This document shows positions 34,171 to 42,077 of a stretch of DNA of 64,000 nucleotides, piece after piece (within the stretch, counting starts at the first letter, position 1; each line of letters starts with the position of its first letter). The notes below the pieces were generated by a model. It searched no databases. It was not told the origin of the DNA and saw only the letters and a program-made list of their open reading frames with translations. Position numbers and translations under genes: made by a program. Origin of the DNA: Actinomadura violacea (lineage in GTDB: Bacteria > Actinomycetota > Actinomycetes > Streptosporangiales > Streptosporangiaceae). The DNA is taken from positions 1 to 64,000 of the forward strand of contig NZ_JAGEPF010000041.1 of the NCBI RefSeq assembly GCF_017573465.1, given 5' to 3'.

Positions 34171-35391
34171 ATGGCGAATCTCGAAATCGGGCGCGAACGC
34201 GTTCGGTATCGCCCCGGCTCTGCTCATGGGCCTGGTCGACGAATTCCTCTCCCGAACGGGCGTGCGCTGATCGACTTCCGTCGTGACCTGCACGCGCACC
34301 CGGAAGTGGGGTACAAGGAGCACCGCACGACCACGGCCCTCCTCGCCCGTCTGCGGGAGATCGGCCTTGACCCGCAGGTCCTGCCCGGTGGCACCGGCCT
34401 GATCTGCGACATCCGCGGGGGCGAAGGGCCGATGGTCGCGCTGCGCGCCGACATCGACGCTTTGCCTCAGCACGACACCAAGAACGTCGCCTACCGCTCG
34501 ACGGTGGAAGGCGTGGCACACGCCTGCGGCCACGACGTGCACACCACCATGCTGCTCGGCGCGGGCCACTACCTGTCGATGCTCGCCGACAGCGGGTTCC
34601 CCGGCACGGTGCGGCTGATCTTCCAGCCCGCCGAGGAGGTCCCCGGTGGGGCGCGGGACGTGATCACCGCCGGCGGTCTGACCGGTGTGGAGCGCATCTT
34701 CGCGCTGCACTGCGACCCGGCGGAGGAGGTCGGATTCCTCGGTCTGCGGACCGGGGCGATCACGGCTTCCTACGACAAGATCCGGGTGGAGGTCACCGGG
34801 CCGGGCGGGCACACCGCACGGCCCTACCTGACCGCCGACCTGGTCACGGCCATCGCCGCCATGGCAAAGGACGTGCCGGCGGCGCTGGCCCGCGAGATCG
34901 ACCCGCGTATCGGGCACGTGCTGGCCTTCGGCCACATCTCGGCGGGCACGGCGGCGAATTCCATCCCCACCACCGGGCTCCTTGAGGGATCACTTCGCCT
35001 CCTGGACCTGGCGGAAGTGCCGTCCGTCATCGAGAAGCTGCGGAGGCTGGTCGCCGCGGTGGCCGCGACGTACAAGGTCGAGGCGACGCTGCTCACTTCG
35101 GTGGGCCTGCCGCCCACGGTCAACGAAGCGACGAGCGTGGAGATCTTCCGGGACTCCGGGATCCGAGCGCTCGGCGAGGTCAAGGACGGCTCCACCGGCC
35201 AGAGCTTGGGTGGAGAGGACTTCGGCTACTACACCGTAGAGACGAAGGGCGCCCTTGCGCGCTTCGGCGTGCGCACGCCCGGCATGCCGAAGTACGACCT
35301 CCACAAGGGCGGCTTCGACGTCGACGAGGACTGCATCGCGCTCGGCGTCCGGCTCTGGGTGGCCACGGCGCTGAGGGCCCTCCACTGGTGA
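34171..35391 (+). CDS. M20-family amidohydrolase (hippurate hydrolase/aminoacylase type)
   Basis: 406 residues if started at the ATG at 34171; an ATG at 34126 adds 15 more. The conserved part opens with LIDFRRDLHAHPEVGYKEH and continues with VALRADIDALP, the metal site HACGHDVHTTMLLGA, VRLIFQPAEEVPGG, FALHCDP and the dimerisation domain GPGGHTARP. It should hydrolyse an N-acyl amino acid or a similar amide using two metal ions. About 40 residues before the conserved region have no homologous look, and the junction lies next to scarred DNA, so the N-terminus may be rebuilt. Two strong hairpins follow the stop. Confidence 0.88.
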   Translation: MANLEIGRERVRYRPGSAHGPGRRIPLPNGRALIDFRRDLHAHPEVGYKEHRTTTALLARLREIGLDPQVLPGGTGLICDIRGGEGPMVALRADIDALPQHDTKNVAYRSTVEGVAHACGHDVHTTMLLGAGHYLSMLADSGFPGTVRLIFQPAEEVPGGARDVITAGGLTGVERIFALHCDPAEEVGFLGLRTGAITASYDKIRVEVTGPGGHTARPYLTADLVTAIAAMAKDVPAALAREIDPRIGHVLAFGHISAGTAANSIPTTGLLEGSLRLLDLAEVPSVIEKLRRLVAAVAATYKVEATLLTSVGLPPTVNEATSVEIFRDSGIRALGEVKDGSTGQSLGGEDFGYYTVETKGALARFGVRTPGMPKYDLHKGGFDVDEDCIALGVRLWVATALRALHW

Positions 35392-35450
35392 GGGTCTGAA
35401 AGCCGATGCACTGACCGGCCGTGATCGGCCACTCGCCGGTCACGGCCAAC

Positions 35451-35478
35451 GTGGGGCCCGGTCCGCACCGGGCCCCAC
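35451..35478. terminator. Strong hairpin, first of two after the amidohydrolase
   Basis: GTGGGGCCCGGT (35451-35462) pairs perfectly with ACCGGGCCCCAC (35467-35478) around a 4-nt loop, a 12-bp stem 60 nt after the amidohydrolase stop. There is no T-tract, as is common in high-G+C actinobacteria. Confidence 0.7.
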
Positions 35479-35493
35479 CTGATGATCAACGCC

Positions 35494-35519
35494 AGGGGCC
35501 CGGTTCGCGCCGGGCCCCT
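35494..35519. terminator. Strong hairpin, second of two
   Basis: AGGGGCCCGG (35494-35503) pairs with CCGGGCCCCT (35510-35519), followed by CTCTTGAT. It is a near copy of the hairpin 15 nt upstream, so the pair looks like a duplicated terminator. It may work in both directions, since the TetR gene ends at 35599 on the other strand. Confidence 0.7.
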
Positions 35520-35598
35520 CTTGATGCCCTTTACGCGGGGTTTGTGCACCTTGGTCGGTGCGTGCTCGTGCGAGTGGACCGAAGCCTGACGCCACGCC

Positions 35599-36180
35599 CT
35601 ACTGGGGGCGTAGGCCGCTGAGGGTGTATTCGAGGAGCTGCGGGGTGTCGCGGACGTCGAGGGCGTCGGTGCCGAACAGGAGCCGGTAGTACACGACCGA
35701 ATAGAGCATCTCGGTCATGACGCGGGTGGGGACGTCGGCGCGGAGCTGGCCGGCGGTGATCGCGGCGGCGAGCCGCTTCTCGCAGAGGCGGGTGCGGGGT
35801 TCGGTGATGCTCTCGCGGAGGGCGGCGCCGATGGCGGGGTCGCCCTGCGCGTCGGCGACGACGCCGCGGAAGACCGTCCCGATGGGGCCCTTGAGCAGGC
35901 GGGTGACCTCGTTGAGCTGCTGGACGAGGTCGGCGGCGATGTCGCCGGTGTCCGGGAAGTCGATCGCCTCGCCGACGAAGTCGTTGATCGCCTCCAGGGC
36001 GAGGGCGGCCTTGGAGGACCACCACCGGTAGATCGTCTGCTTGCTGACCCCGGCCCGGGCGGCGATGGCCTCGATGGTGACCTTCGCGTACCCGCGGTCA
36101 CCGACCAGCGCGATCGTCGCGTCCAGGGTCGCGCGCCGGGAGCGTTCGTTGCGGCGTTCGGGGTTGGGTGCGGGCGTCAT
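35599..36180 (-). CDS. TetR-family transcriptional repressor
   Basis: 193 residues from the ATG at 36180. The N-terminal helix-turn-helix is VTIEAIAARAGVSKQTIYRWW (about residues 34-54), followed by an all-helical ligand-binding part with FRGVVADAQGDP typical of the TetR_C_16 group. Two palindromes containing ACGAGACGTC lie in the divergent promoter region, 19 and 75 nt upstream of its start, so autoregulation and control of the divergent DHFR-like gene are likely. The target gene is now broken (see the pseudogene at 36305). Confidence 0.9.
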   Translation of the reverse strand: MTPAPNPERRNERSRRATLDATIALVGDRGYAKVTIEAIAARAGVSKQTIYRWWSSKAALALEAINDFVGEAIDFPDTGDIAADLVQQLNEVTRLLKGPIGTVFRGVVADAQGDPAIGAALRESITEPRTRLCEKRLAAAITAGQLRADVPTRVMTEMLYSVVYYRLLFGTDALDVRDTPQLLEYTLSGLRPQ

Positions 36181-36198
36181 GCCTGCGAGCTTAACGGA

Positions 36199-36212
36199 AC
36201 GAGACGTCTCGT
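36199..36212. promoter_or_regulatory. TetR operator candidate, proximal to the repressor gene
   Basis: ACGAGACGTCTCGT is a perfect 14-bp palindrome just upstream of the divergent -35 element. It shares ACGAGACGTC with the second site at 36255-36270. Confidence 0.65.
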
Positions 36213-36213
36213 G

Positions 36214-36243
36214 TTGACAGGTCGGCGCAGGTCGGCTTATGTT
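36214..36243 (+). promoter_or_regulatory. Promoter for the DHFR-like gene
   Basis: A consensus -35 TTGACA (36214-36219) is followed after 18 nt by TATGTT (36238-36243). The pair sits between the two operator palindromes, so repressor bound at either site would cover it. The ribosome site GGGGAG and ATG at 36305 follow. Confidence 0.6.
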
Positions 36244-36254
36244 CCTCGACATCA

Positions 36255-36270
36255 AACGAGACGTCCCGTT
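36255..36270. promoter_or_regulatory. TetR operator candidate, distal site
   Basis: AACGAGACGTCCCGTT, a palindrome with one mismatched pair, lies just after the -10 element near the expected transcription start of the rightward gene. It repeats the core of the site at 36199-36212. Confidence 0.6.
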
Positions 36271-36304
36271 CCGTCGGGACGTCCATCGATGGGGAGTGAA
36301 TCTC

Positions 36305-36696
36305 ATGAGCAGGCTCGTCGTGTGCACGTTCGTGTCCCTGGACGGCGTCATGCAGAGCCCCGGCGGGCCCGCCGAGGACGGCTCGGGCGGCTTCCGGCAC
36401 GGCGGATGCTGAAGGGCGACGCGGCCCGGACCGTCGCCGACCTCAAGGCGGGAGGAGCCGGCGAGATCCTGGTGCAGGGCAGCAGCGACCTGATCCGCAC
36501 GCTGCAGGAAGCCGGACTGATCGACGAGTACCGCCTGCTGACCTTCCCCGTCGTACTCGGCGACGGGAAGCGGCTGTTCGCCTCCGGTACCGTCCCCGCC
36601 GGGCTGAAGTTGACCGAGGTGACCAGCACCGCCGCCGGCGTCGTCCACAGCGTCTACGAACGCGCCGCCGTCCCCGCCTACGGCACCGTCGCCTGA
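36305..36696 (+). pseudogene. Dihydrofolate-reductase-like (RibD C-terminal type) gene, internally deleted and frameshifted
   Basis: The ATG at 36305, after GGGGAG, starts MSRLVVCTFVSLDGVMQSPG and continues to FRHGG, a perfect start for YyaP/YwjB-like DHFR-family proteins, but the frame then stops at 36410. In the next frame, from ATGCTGAAGG (about 36404), the normal C-terminal half follows: LKGDAARTVADLKAGG, EILVQGSSDLI and FPVVLGDGKRLF. About 70-80 codons that should lie between FRHGG and MLKGD are missing, so a deletion with frame change has inactivated the gene. The promoter and operators are intact. A truncated C-terminal peptide from 36403 could still be made. Confidence 0.8.
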
Positions 36697-36724
36697 CCCA
36701 CGTCTACAGAACGGAACGCAGGAC

Positions 36725-36934
36725 ATGACCGCACCGGCCAAGGGCAACCCCGCCAGCTACTTTCCCGCGATCGAGAAGAAGTACGGCCGCCCCGTCCAGG
36801 AGTGGATCGACCTCATCGGCTCCTCGCCCCTGACCAAGCACATGGAACTCGTCGGCTGGCTCAAGACCGAGCACGGCCTCGGGCATGGCCACGCCAACGC
36901 TCTGGTCGCCCACACCCTCGCCAACAGGGCATAG
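36725..36934 (+). CDS. DUF4287 domain protein
   Basis: 69 residues from the ATG at 36725, 28 nt after the DHFR-like pseudogene and probably in its transcript. SYFPAIEKKYGRPVQEWIDL and LTKHMELVGWLKTEHGLGHG match DUF4287, a short helical domain common in actinobacteria and of unknown function, sometimes fused to DUF5655. Its presence behind a TetR-controlled DHFR-like gene is a recurrent arrangement. Confidence 0.85.
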   Translation: MTAPAKGNPASYFPAIEKKYGRPVQEWIDLIGSSPLTKHMELVGWLKTEHGLGHGHANALVAHTLANRA

Positions 36935-36982
36935 CGGCGCTTCGACGTCGTTCGTCGGTGGGCGGCTCTAGGGTGTGGCGGC

Positions 36983-39178
36983 ATGGACGATCCCCCCGCC
37001 ATTCCTGCCTTTCTCGTCGATCCGCCGTGGGCCAAGGCCGCGGAGAGCGACACCGCGCCCGTCGTCGTGCCGGGGCTGACGCCCCCGGAACCGGGGCCGC
37101 TCGCCTGGGAGGAGGGCGAGCAGGAGAGGTGGATCGAGAAGGCCAGCCTGATGGTGTTCGTGCACCGCGCGGACGACGATCCGTTCTGGGACGGCGCGCG
37201 GGAGCGGTTCCTGTCAGGGGAGCCCGAATTCACCTATCAGGCGAGAGAACTGGTGCACGGGCCCGAGCGGGTGTTCGCCGATCTGCTCCCGCTGTTCCTG
37301 GAGCGGGCCGAGGAGCCGTCGTGGCAGAGCATCAAGCTGCACGACCTCGGTGAGTACGAGCTCCAGCCGCTCGTGGGGCGCTACGGCATGCAGGTGCGGG
37401 ACCTGGTGCTGCGGGCCGCCAAGCGGCGGCCCGTCGACTGCGGCGAGGCGCTGCTCCCCTACCTCGACGTCGAGGTCGCGCGGCTGATGGCGGACTGGTT
37501 CGTCCGGCTCAAGTCCGCCAAGGAGATCGGTCACAAGTGGCTGCTGCGGCACGGCGCGAACGCCGTCCCGTATCTCGTGCCGGACGCGCTCGGCAAGCGG
37601 CGCGCGGCGCGCGACAAGGCCGCGGCCGGGCTCCGGCTGATCGCGCAGGAGCTCGGACGGGACGCGGTCGCCGAGGCCGCCGCCGTCCACGGCGAGCGGG
37701 CCGCCGCGGCGGTGGCGGCGCTGGCCGGCGCCGGCGTCCCGGCCGTGCCGGTGAAGGCGCCGAAGATCCCGAACTGGCTGGACGTGGCGGCGCTGCCGCG
37801 TCCGGCGACGGCGGCGGGCGAGCTGGACGACACCGCGGCCGGCAACCTCGTCGGGGTCCTGATGCTGGCGGAGGAGCCGCCGCTGCCCGGGCGGGACGCG
37901 CTCCGGGCGGCGTGCACGGGGCTGCCGGAGTTCGCCTGGGCGGTCTTCGAGGCGTGGCGGGCGGCGGGCGAGCCGAACGGGCACGCCTGGGTGCTGACCC
38001 AGCTCGGCGAGCTGGGCGACGACGGGACGGTCCTGCGGGCGGCGCCGCTCGTGCGGGAGTGGGGCGCGGCGCGCAAGTTCGTGAAGGCCGGCCGGGTGGT
38101 CGAGGACGTGCTGGCGCGGATCGGCACCGACGCGGCCCTCACCCAGCTGAACCTCATGACGCGCCGGTCGTTCCCCGGCGGGTCGCGCGACGACGCGCGG
38201 CTGGCGCTGCTGGACGCGGCGCGGCGGCGCGGCCTCACCGAGGGGCAGCTCGCCGACCGGCTCGTGCCGGGCCTCGGCCTGGACGCGGACGGGACCCTCA
38301 CCCTCGACTACGGCCCGCGGCGGTTCGTCGTCGGCTTCGACGAGCAGCTCAGGCCGTTCGTGACGGACGAGGACGGCAGACGCCGCAAGACACTCCCCAA
38401 GCCGGGTGTGAAGGACGATCCGGATCTGGCGCCGGCCGCCCACCGCGCCTTCACCGCGCTGAAGAAGGACGTCCGTGCCGTCGCCGCCGACCAGATCGTC
38501 CGGCTGGAGACGGCGATGGTCACGGGCCGCCGCTGGACGGCCGGGGAGTTCCGGACGTTCGTGGTGGCGCACCCGCTGCTGCGGCATCTGGCGCGGCGGC
38601 TGGTCTGGACGGCGGGCGCGGACGCGTTCCGGATCGCCGAGGACGGCTCGTTCGCCGGTGCCGACGACGCCGCGTACGTTCTGCCGGAGGACGCGTCGGT
38701 CGGCGTCGCGCACCCGCTGCACCTCGACGTCCCGGCCTGGTCGGAGGTGTTCGCCGATTACGAGATCCTGCAGCCGTTCCCGCAGCTCGCGCGTCCGGTG
38801 GCGGAGCTGGAGGAGGGGGAGCGCGGCGGCCGGCGGCTGGCGCGCCTCGAAGGCGGCAGGGTCCCGTTCGGTGCGGTGCTCGGGCTGGCGGGGCGGGGCT
38901 GGGAGCGGGCCTTCCCGCTGGACAGCGGGGTCGAGCCGGGCATCTACCGGTCCGCCGGCGAGAAGCTCCACATCGCCGTCGAGCTCGATCCGGGGCTCGT
39001 GGCGGGCGCTCCGGACAGCGCTCCCGAGCAGACGATCCGGCGCGTGCAGGTCGTCACCGACCTCTACTCCTGGTGGTGGGACGACCGGTACGCCGAGGAC
39101 CCGGACGCGCCGTGCCTCGGCGACCTCGACCCGGTGCTCGTCTCCGAGGTGCTGGTCGACCTCGCCGCGCCGCGCTAG
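36983..39178 (+). CDS. DUF4132 domain protein
   Basis: 731 residues from the ATG at 36983. The N-terminal half is made of HEAT-like helices (GYGM-type and Ala/Arg-rich repeats, with RHGANAVPYLVPDALGKRRAARD), and the C-terminal half has the DUF4132 core: GPRRFVVGFDEQLRPFV, RRRKTLPKPGVKDDP, RLETAMVTGRRW and HPLLRHLARRLVW. Relatives include E. coli MolR/YehI; molecular function is unknown, though some are linked to WGR domains and to toxin or metal loci. Long antisense frames of up to 585 residues in this gene are shadows of its extreme third-position G+C. Confidence 0.88.
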   Translation: MDDPPAIPAFLVDPPWAKAAESDTAPVVVPGLTPPEPGPLAWEEGEQERWIEKASLMVFVHRADDDPFWDGARERFLSGEPEFTYQARELVHGPERVFADLLPLFLERAEEPSWQSIKLHDLGEYELQPLVGRYGMQVRDLVLRAAKRRPVDCGEALLPYLDVEVARLMADWFVRLKSAKEIGHKWLLRHGANAVPYLVPDALGKRRAARDKAAAGLRLIAQELGRDAVAEAAAVHGERAAAAVAALAGAGVPAVPVKAPKIPNWLDVAALPRPATAAGELDDTAAGNLVGVLMLAEEPPLPGRDALRAACTGLPEFAWAVFEAWRAAGEPNGHAWVLTQLGELGDDGTVLRAAPLVREWGAARKFVKAGRVVEDVLARIGTDAALTQLNLMTRRSFPGGSRDDARLALLDAARRRGLTEGQLADRLVPGLGLDADGTLTLDYGPRRFVVGFDEQLRPFVTDEDGRRRKTLPKPGVKDDPDLAPAAHRAFTALKKDVRAVAADQIVRLETAMVTGRRWTAGEFRTFVVAHPLLRHLARRLVWTAGADAFRIAEDGSFAGADDAAYVLPEDASVGVAHPLHLDVPAWSEVFADYEILQPFPQLARPVAELEEGERGGRRLARLEGGRVPFGAVLGLAGRGWERAFPLDSGVEPGIYRSAGEKLHIAVELDPGLVAGAPDSAPEQTIRRVQVVTDLYSWWWDDRYAEDPDAPCLGDLDPVLVSEVLVDLAAPR

Positions 39179-39193
39179 CCCCGGCTCGCCGCG

Positions 39194-39721
39194 CTACTTG
39201 AGGACGGCGACGCCGATGACGGCCTTCGCCGGCACCGTCCCGTGGCCGTCCTCGCCCTGGTGGGACCGGGAGTCCGCGGAGGACTCCCGGTTGTCGCCCA
39301 TGACCCAGAGCCGGCCTTCGGGCACGATGACCTGCCCGAAGGCCGTCTCGGGGGTGCCGGGCGCGAGGTAGGGCTCGGGCAGCGCGGCGCCGTTCAGCAG
39401 CACCCGGTGGTCGGGCGAGCAGCAGGCGACCCGGTCGCCCGGGATCGCCACGACCCGCTTGACCTGCGGCCTGCCGCTCCCGCCGGTCCACGCCGGCTGG
39501 GTGAAGACGACGACGTCGCCGCGCTTCGGCCGGTAGTCGCCCGGATCGACCGGGCGCGCGTCGAAGGTCCCGCCCGCGTGGATGGTCGGTTCCATGGCCA
39601 CGCTCGGGTCGCTGTACCGGTGGTATCCGTGCACCGCGGAACCCACCGCGCCCGAACCCGCCGCGCCGCAGCCCGCCACCAGCCAGGGAACCGCCGCCAG
39701 CGCGATCATCCGCCTCCGCAT
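39194..39721 (-). CDS. S26 signal-peptidase-like lipoprotein lacking the catalytic serine
   Basis: 175 residues from the ATG at 39721 (upstream start at 39757 rejected). The N-terminus MRRRMIALAAVPWLVAGC is a lipoprotein signal with lipobox LVAGC (Cys18). The S26 fold is evident: PSVAMEPTIHAG (39-50), PKRGDVVVF, the general-base Lys88 in QVKRVVAIPGD, and MGDNRESSADSR. The nucleophile that should precede MEPT is Ala42 instead of Ser, so peptidase activity is unlikely unless another Ser substitutes. The normal membrane helices of LepB are replaced by a lipid anchor. It may be a regulator or a dead peptidase with a binding role. Confidence 0.85.
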   Translation of the reverse strand: MRRRMIALAAVPWLVAGCGAAGSGAVGSAVHGYHRYSDPSVAMEPTIHAGGTFDARPVDPGDYRPKRGDVVVFTQPAWTGGSGRPQVKRVVAIPGDRVACCSPDHRVLLNGAALPEPYLAPGTPETAFGQVIVPEGRLWVMGDNRESSADSRSHQGEDGHGTVPAKAVIGVAVLK

Positions 39722-39800
39722 GGCGGCACATGCTACTGACGGAACCTCCGCACGCATGCCGAAAAGCCCGAATCGTTCCTCGCTTGCAGGGGCCGGTCCG

Positions 39801-40565
39801 TCAGCCGGCGGACATCCCGCAGTCGACCGCGATCGACTGGCCGGTGATGTGCCGGGACGCGTCGGAGCACAGGAACGCGAACGTCTCCGCGACGTCCGCC
39901 GGGTCGATCAGCACGCCGGTCGGGTGCAGCCCGGCCGCCTGCTCCTCGGTGAACATGCCGCCCTGGATCGCCTGGTCGAGCAGCGCCGTCCGGACGACCC
40001 CGGGGCAGACCGCGTTGATCCGGATGCCCTGCTTCACGTACTCGATCGCGGCGGTGCGGGTCATGGAGATGACGCCGCCCTTGGTCGCCGAGTAGTCCGA
40101 GATGCCGAGCGGCAGGCCCACCAGCCCGGCGACGGACGCCATGTTGACGATCGTCCCGCCGCCCTGCGCGAGCATCTGCCGGATCTCGTACTTCATCGAC
40201 AGGAAGACGCCCTTGAGGTTCACCGCGACGAGCTTGTCCCACGCCTCCTCGGTGACCTCGTGCAGCGCCGAGCCCTGCTCCTCGATGCCCGCGTTGTTGA
40301 CGGCGCAGTCGAGCCGGCCGTAGGCGCCCACCGTCGCGGCGACCGCCGCCTCGACGTCCGCCGCGGACGTGATGTCGGCCCGGACGAAGATCGCCTCGCC
40401 GCCGTCCCGCTCGATCGCGGCGACGGTCTCCTTGCCGCCCTCCTCGTTGACGTCGGCGACCACGACCTTCGCGCCGCGCGCGGCGAACAGCCGCGCCGTC
40501 GCGGCACCGATGCCCTGCGCGGCTCCGGTGATCAGCGCGGACCGGCCTTCGAGCACTTCACTCAT
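39801..40565 (-). CDS. Classical SDR oxidoreductase
   Basis: 254 residues from the ATG at 40565. Cofactor motif TGAAQGIG, VNNAG, active-site Ser in VNMASVAGLVG and DYSATKGG with the YxxxK pair are intact, followed by INAVCPGVVRT and a C-terminal ITGQSIAVDCG. This is a NAD(P)-dependent alcohol/ketone oxidoreductase resembling 3-oxoacyl-ACP reductase or glucose dehydrogenase. The substrate is not predictable. It stands alone between the signal-peptidase-like gene and the conservon. Confidence 0.9.
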   Translation of the reverse strand: MSEVLEGRSALITGAAQGIGAATARLFAARGAKVVVADVNEEGGKETVAAIERDGGEAIFVRADITSAADVEAAVAATVGAYGRLDCAVNNAGIEEQGSALHEVTEEAWDKLVAVNLKGVFLSMKYEIRQMLAQGGGTIVNMASVAGLVGLPLGISDYSATKGGVISMTRTAAIEYVKQGIRINAVCPGVVRTALLDQAIQGGMFTEEQAAGLHPTGVLIDPADVAETFAFLCSDASRHITGQSIAVDCGMSAG

Positions 40566-40676
40566 ATCGCTCTCCTTCTCAACGGGGGGATCCCGGGCGG
40601 CGGCTCGCCGCCCGTCCGGGACGCGCGGCAGGACGGGCCCGGCCGCGCGTGCTCTGCCAGGGGCGGCCCGGGGCTG

Positions 40677-40706
40677 CTCAGGGGCGGGCCGCTCAGGGGC
40701 GGGCCG
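40677..40706. repeat. 15-bp tandem duplication at the end of the conservon GTPase gene
   Basis: CTCAGGGGCGGGCCG occurs twice head to tail (40677-40691 and 40692-40706); the second copy contains the stop codon of the GTPase gene (reverse strand). It is probably a slippage product with no effect on the protein. Confidence 0.7.
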
Positions 40707-41304
40707 CGGCCTGGGCCAGGACGTGCTCGACCACGGTGATCAGCACCCGCTTCGCCGACTCCCGGTCGCGCACGTCGCACATCAGCAGCGGGACGCGCTC
40801 CTCCAGGTCCAGCGCGATGCGGACGTCCTCGGGGTCCTTGCGCTCGGCGCCGTCGAAGCAGTTCACCGCGACCACGAAGGGGGTGCGGCGGTCCTCGAAG
40901 TAGTCGACCGCGGCGAAGCTGTCGCCGAGGCGCCGCACGTCGGCGAGCACCACCGCGCCGAGCGCGCCGAGCGCCAGCTCGTCCCACATGAACCAGAACC
41001 GCTGCTGGCCGGGCGTGCCGAACAGGTACAGCACGAGGTCGTCCGGCAGCGTGATGCGGCCGAAGTCCATCGCCACGGTCGTGCTGGTCTTCCCGTCGAC
41101 GCCGCTGATGTCGTCGACGCCGACGCTGCGGTCGGTGAGGACCTCCTCGGTGCGCAGCGGCCGGATCTCGCTGATCGAGCCGACCATGGTGGTCTTGCCG
41201 ACCCCGAAACCGCCCGCGACGAGGATCTTCGCGGCGACCAGCCGGCCGCCGCCGGACGCCGCGGCCGGGGCGCCGGCGGCCGCGTCAGAGTGCACGTAGT
41301 CCAT
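40693..41304 (-). CDS. Conservon GTPase (CvnD-like)
   Basis: 203 residues from the ATG at 41304, overlapping the DUF742 gene by 20 nt. A P-loop GGFGVGKTT (31-39), GTPGQ (96-100) and NCFD (148-151) mark a small Ras/MglA-like GTPase with a hydrophobic Gln-adjacent switch. In conservons this protein works with the histidine-kinase-like CvnA, the roadblock CvnB and DUF742 CvnC, and resembles eukaryotic G-protein-coupled signalling. An N-terminal Ala/Gly linker (residues 8-20) precedes the domain. Confidence 0.92.
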   Translation of the reverse strand: MDYVHSDAAAGAPAAASGGGRLVAAKILVAGGFGVGKTTMVGSISEIRPLRTEEVLTDRSVGVDDISGVDGKTSTTVAMDFGRITLPDDLVLYLFGTPGQQRFWFMWDELALGALGAVVLADVRRLGDSFAAVDYFEDRRTPFVVAVNCFDGAERKDPEDVRIALDLEERVPLLMCDVRDRESAKRVLITVVEHVLAQAAARP

Positions 41305-41653
41305 TCAGCAGCTTCCTTAGTACGAGCTCGTCAGGGACGTCGCCGGTGCTGGTCGGGCGCAGCGCCCTGAGCAGGTTCTCCTCGCGCAGGTCGTCGACCA
41401 GGACGCGGACGACCCCGACGGGCAGGTCCACCTCCGAGGCCAGGTCGGCGAAGGTGATCGGCCGGCGGCACAGCGCCAGCAGGGTGCGGTGCTCGGGGTC
41501 GAGCCGCATCCGCCGCGACACCGGGACACCGGTCGCCTCCAGGACGGAGATCAGGTCGAGGCCGTCGTTGCGGAGCCGGGTCCGGCCCCGGGTGAGGGTG
41601 TAGGGCCGGACGACCGGCCCCGCGTCGCCGTCGAGCCAGCGGTCGTTGCTCAC
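41285..41653 (-). CDS. Conservon DUF742 protein (CvnC-like)
   Basis: 122 residues from the ATG at 41653. VVRPYTLTRGRTR and a winged-helix-like RPITFADLASEVDLPVGVVRV with the final ELVLRKLLNGLRAL are the standard DUF742 layout. It probably bridges the roadblock protein and GTPase. It is 7 nt after the roadblock gene and overlaps the GTPase gene by 20 nt. Confidence 0.92.
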   Translation of the reverse strand: MSNDRWLDGDAGPVVRPYTLTRGRTRLRNDGLDLISVLEATGVPVSRRMRLDPEHRTLLALCRRPITFADLASEVDLPVGVVRVLVDDLREENLLRALRPTSTGDVPDELVLRKLLNGLRAL

Positions 41654-41660
41654 CGGGGTC

Positions 41661-42077
41661 TCACCTCGGGCCCGTGCCCGACAGGCGGGCGACCGCCGGC
41701 GGCCGCTCCGCGAGCCGCTCGGCGAGGTCGGCCATCTCGTAGGCGATCGCGCCGGCGTCCGCGTGCGGCTGGGCCACCAGGGCGAGGCACGTGTGCTCCC
41801 CGGCGGGCACCATGAACACCAGGAACGTGTCCATCTCGATGAACGTCTGCAGCAGCTCCCCGCCGCCGAACCGGCGGCACGCGCCGCGCGCGAGGCCCTG
41901 GACGCCCGCGACCAGCGCGGACAGGTGCTCGGAGCTCTCCCGGCCGAACCGGGTGGAGGCCGCCACCAGGAGGCCGTCGTTGGACAGGACGACCGCGCCG
42001 CGCACCGGACCCGCGCGCAGCACCATGTCGTCGAGCAGCCGTTGCAGTTCCCGCTCCGTCATCGGTGCCGGACTCAT
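41661..42077 (-). CDS. Roadblock/LC7 protein of the conservon (CvnB-like)
   Basis: 138 residues from the ATG at 42077 that overlaps the kinase stop (ATGA). A roadblock domain spans about 8-115: LLDDMVLRAGPVRGAVVLSNDGLLVAAS, SEHLSALVAGVQGLA and FIEMDTFLVFMVPAG. These proteins serve as GTPase-activating or scaffold partners for the MglA-like GTPase. It resembles the separate roadblock gene at 44933. Confidence 0.92.
   Translation of the reverse strand: MSPAPMTERELQRLLDDMVLRAGPVRGAVVLSNDGLLVAASTRFGRESSEHLSALVAGVQGLARGACRRFGGGELLQTFIEMDTFLVFMVPAGEHTCLALVAQPHADAGAIAYEMADLAERLAERPPAVARLSGTGPR

Noticed and set aside
33817..34286. Plus-strand frames in the junction region
   Set aside because: Three overlapping frames are open with no recognisable protein, so none can be chosen as a gene.
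37214..38971. 585-residue antisense frame opposite the DUF4132 gene
   Set aside because: It is rich in Arg, Pro and Ala with no fold motif and is fully explained by the extreme third-position G+C of the true gene.
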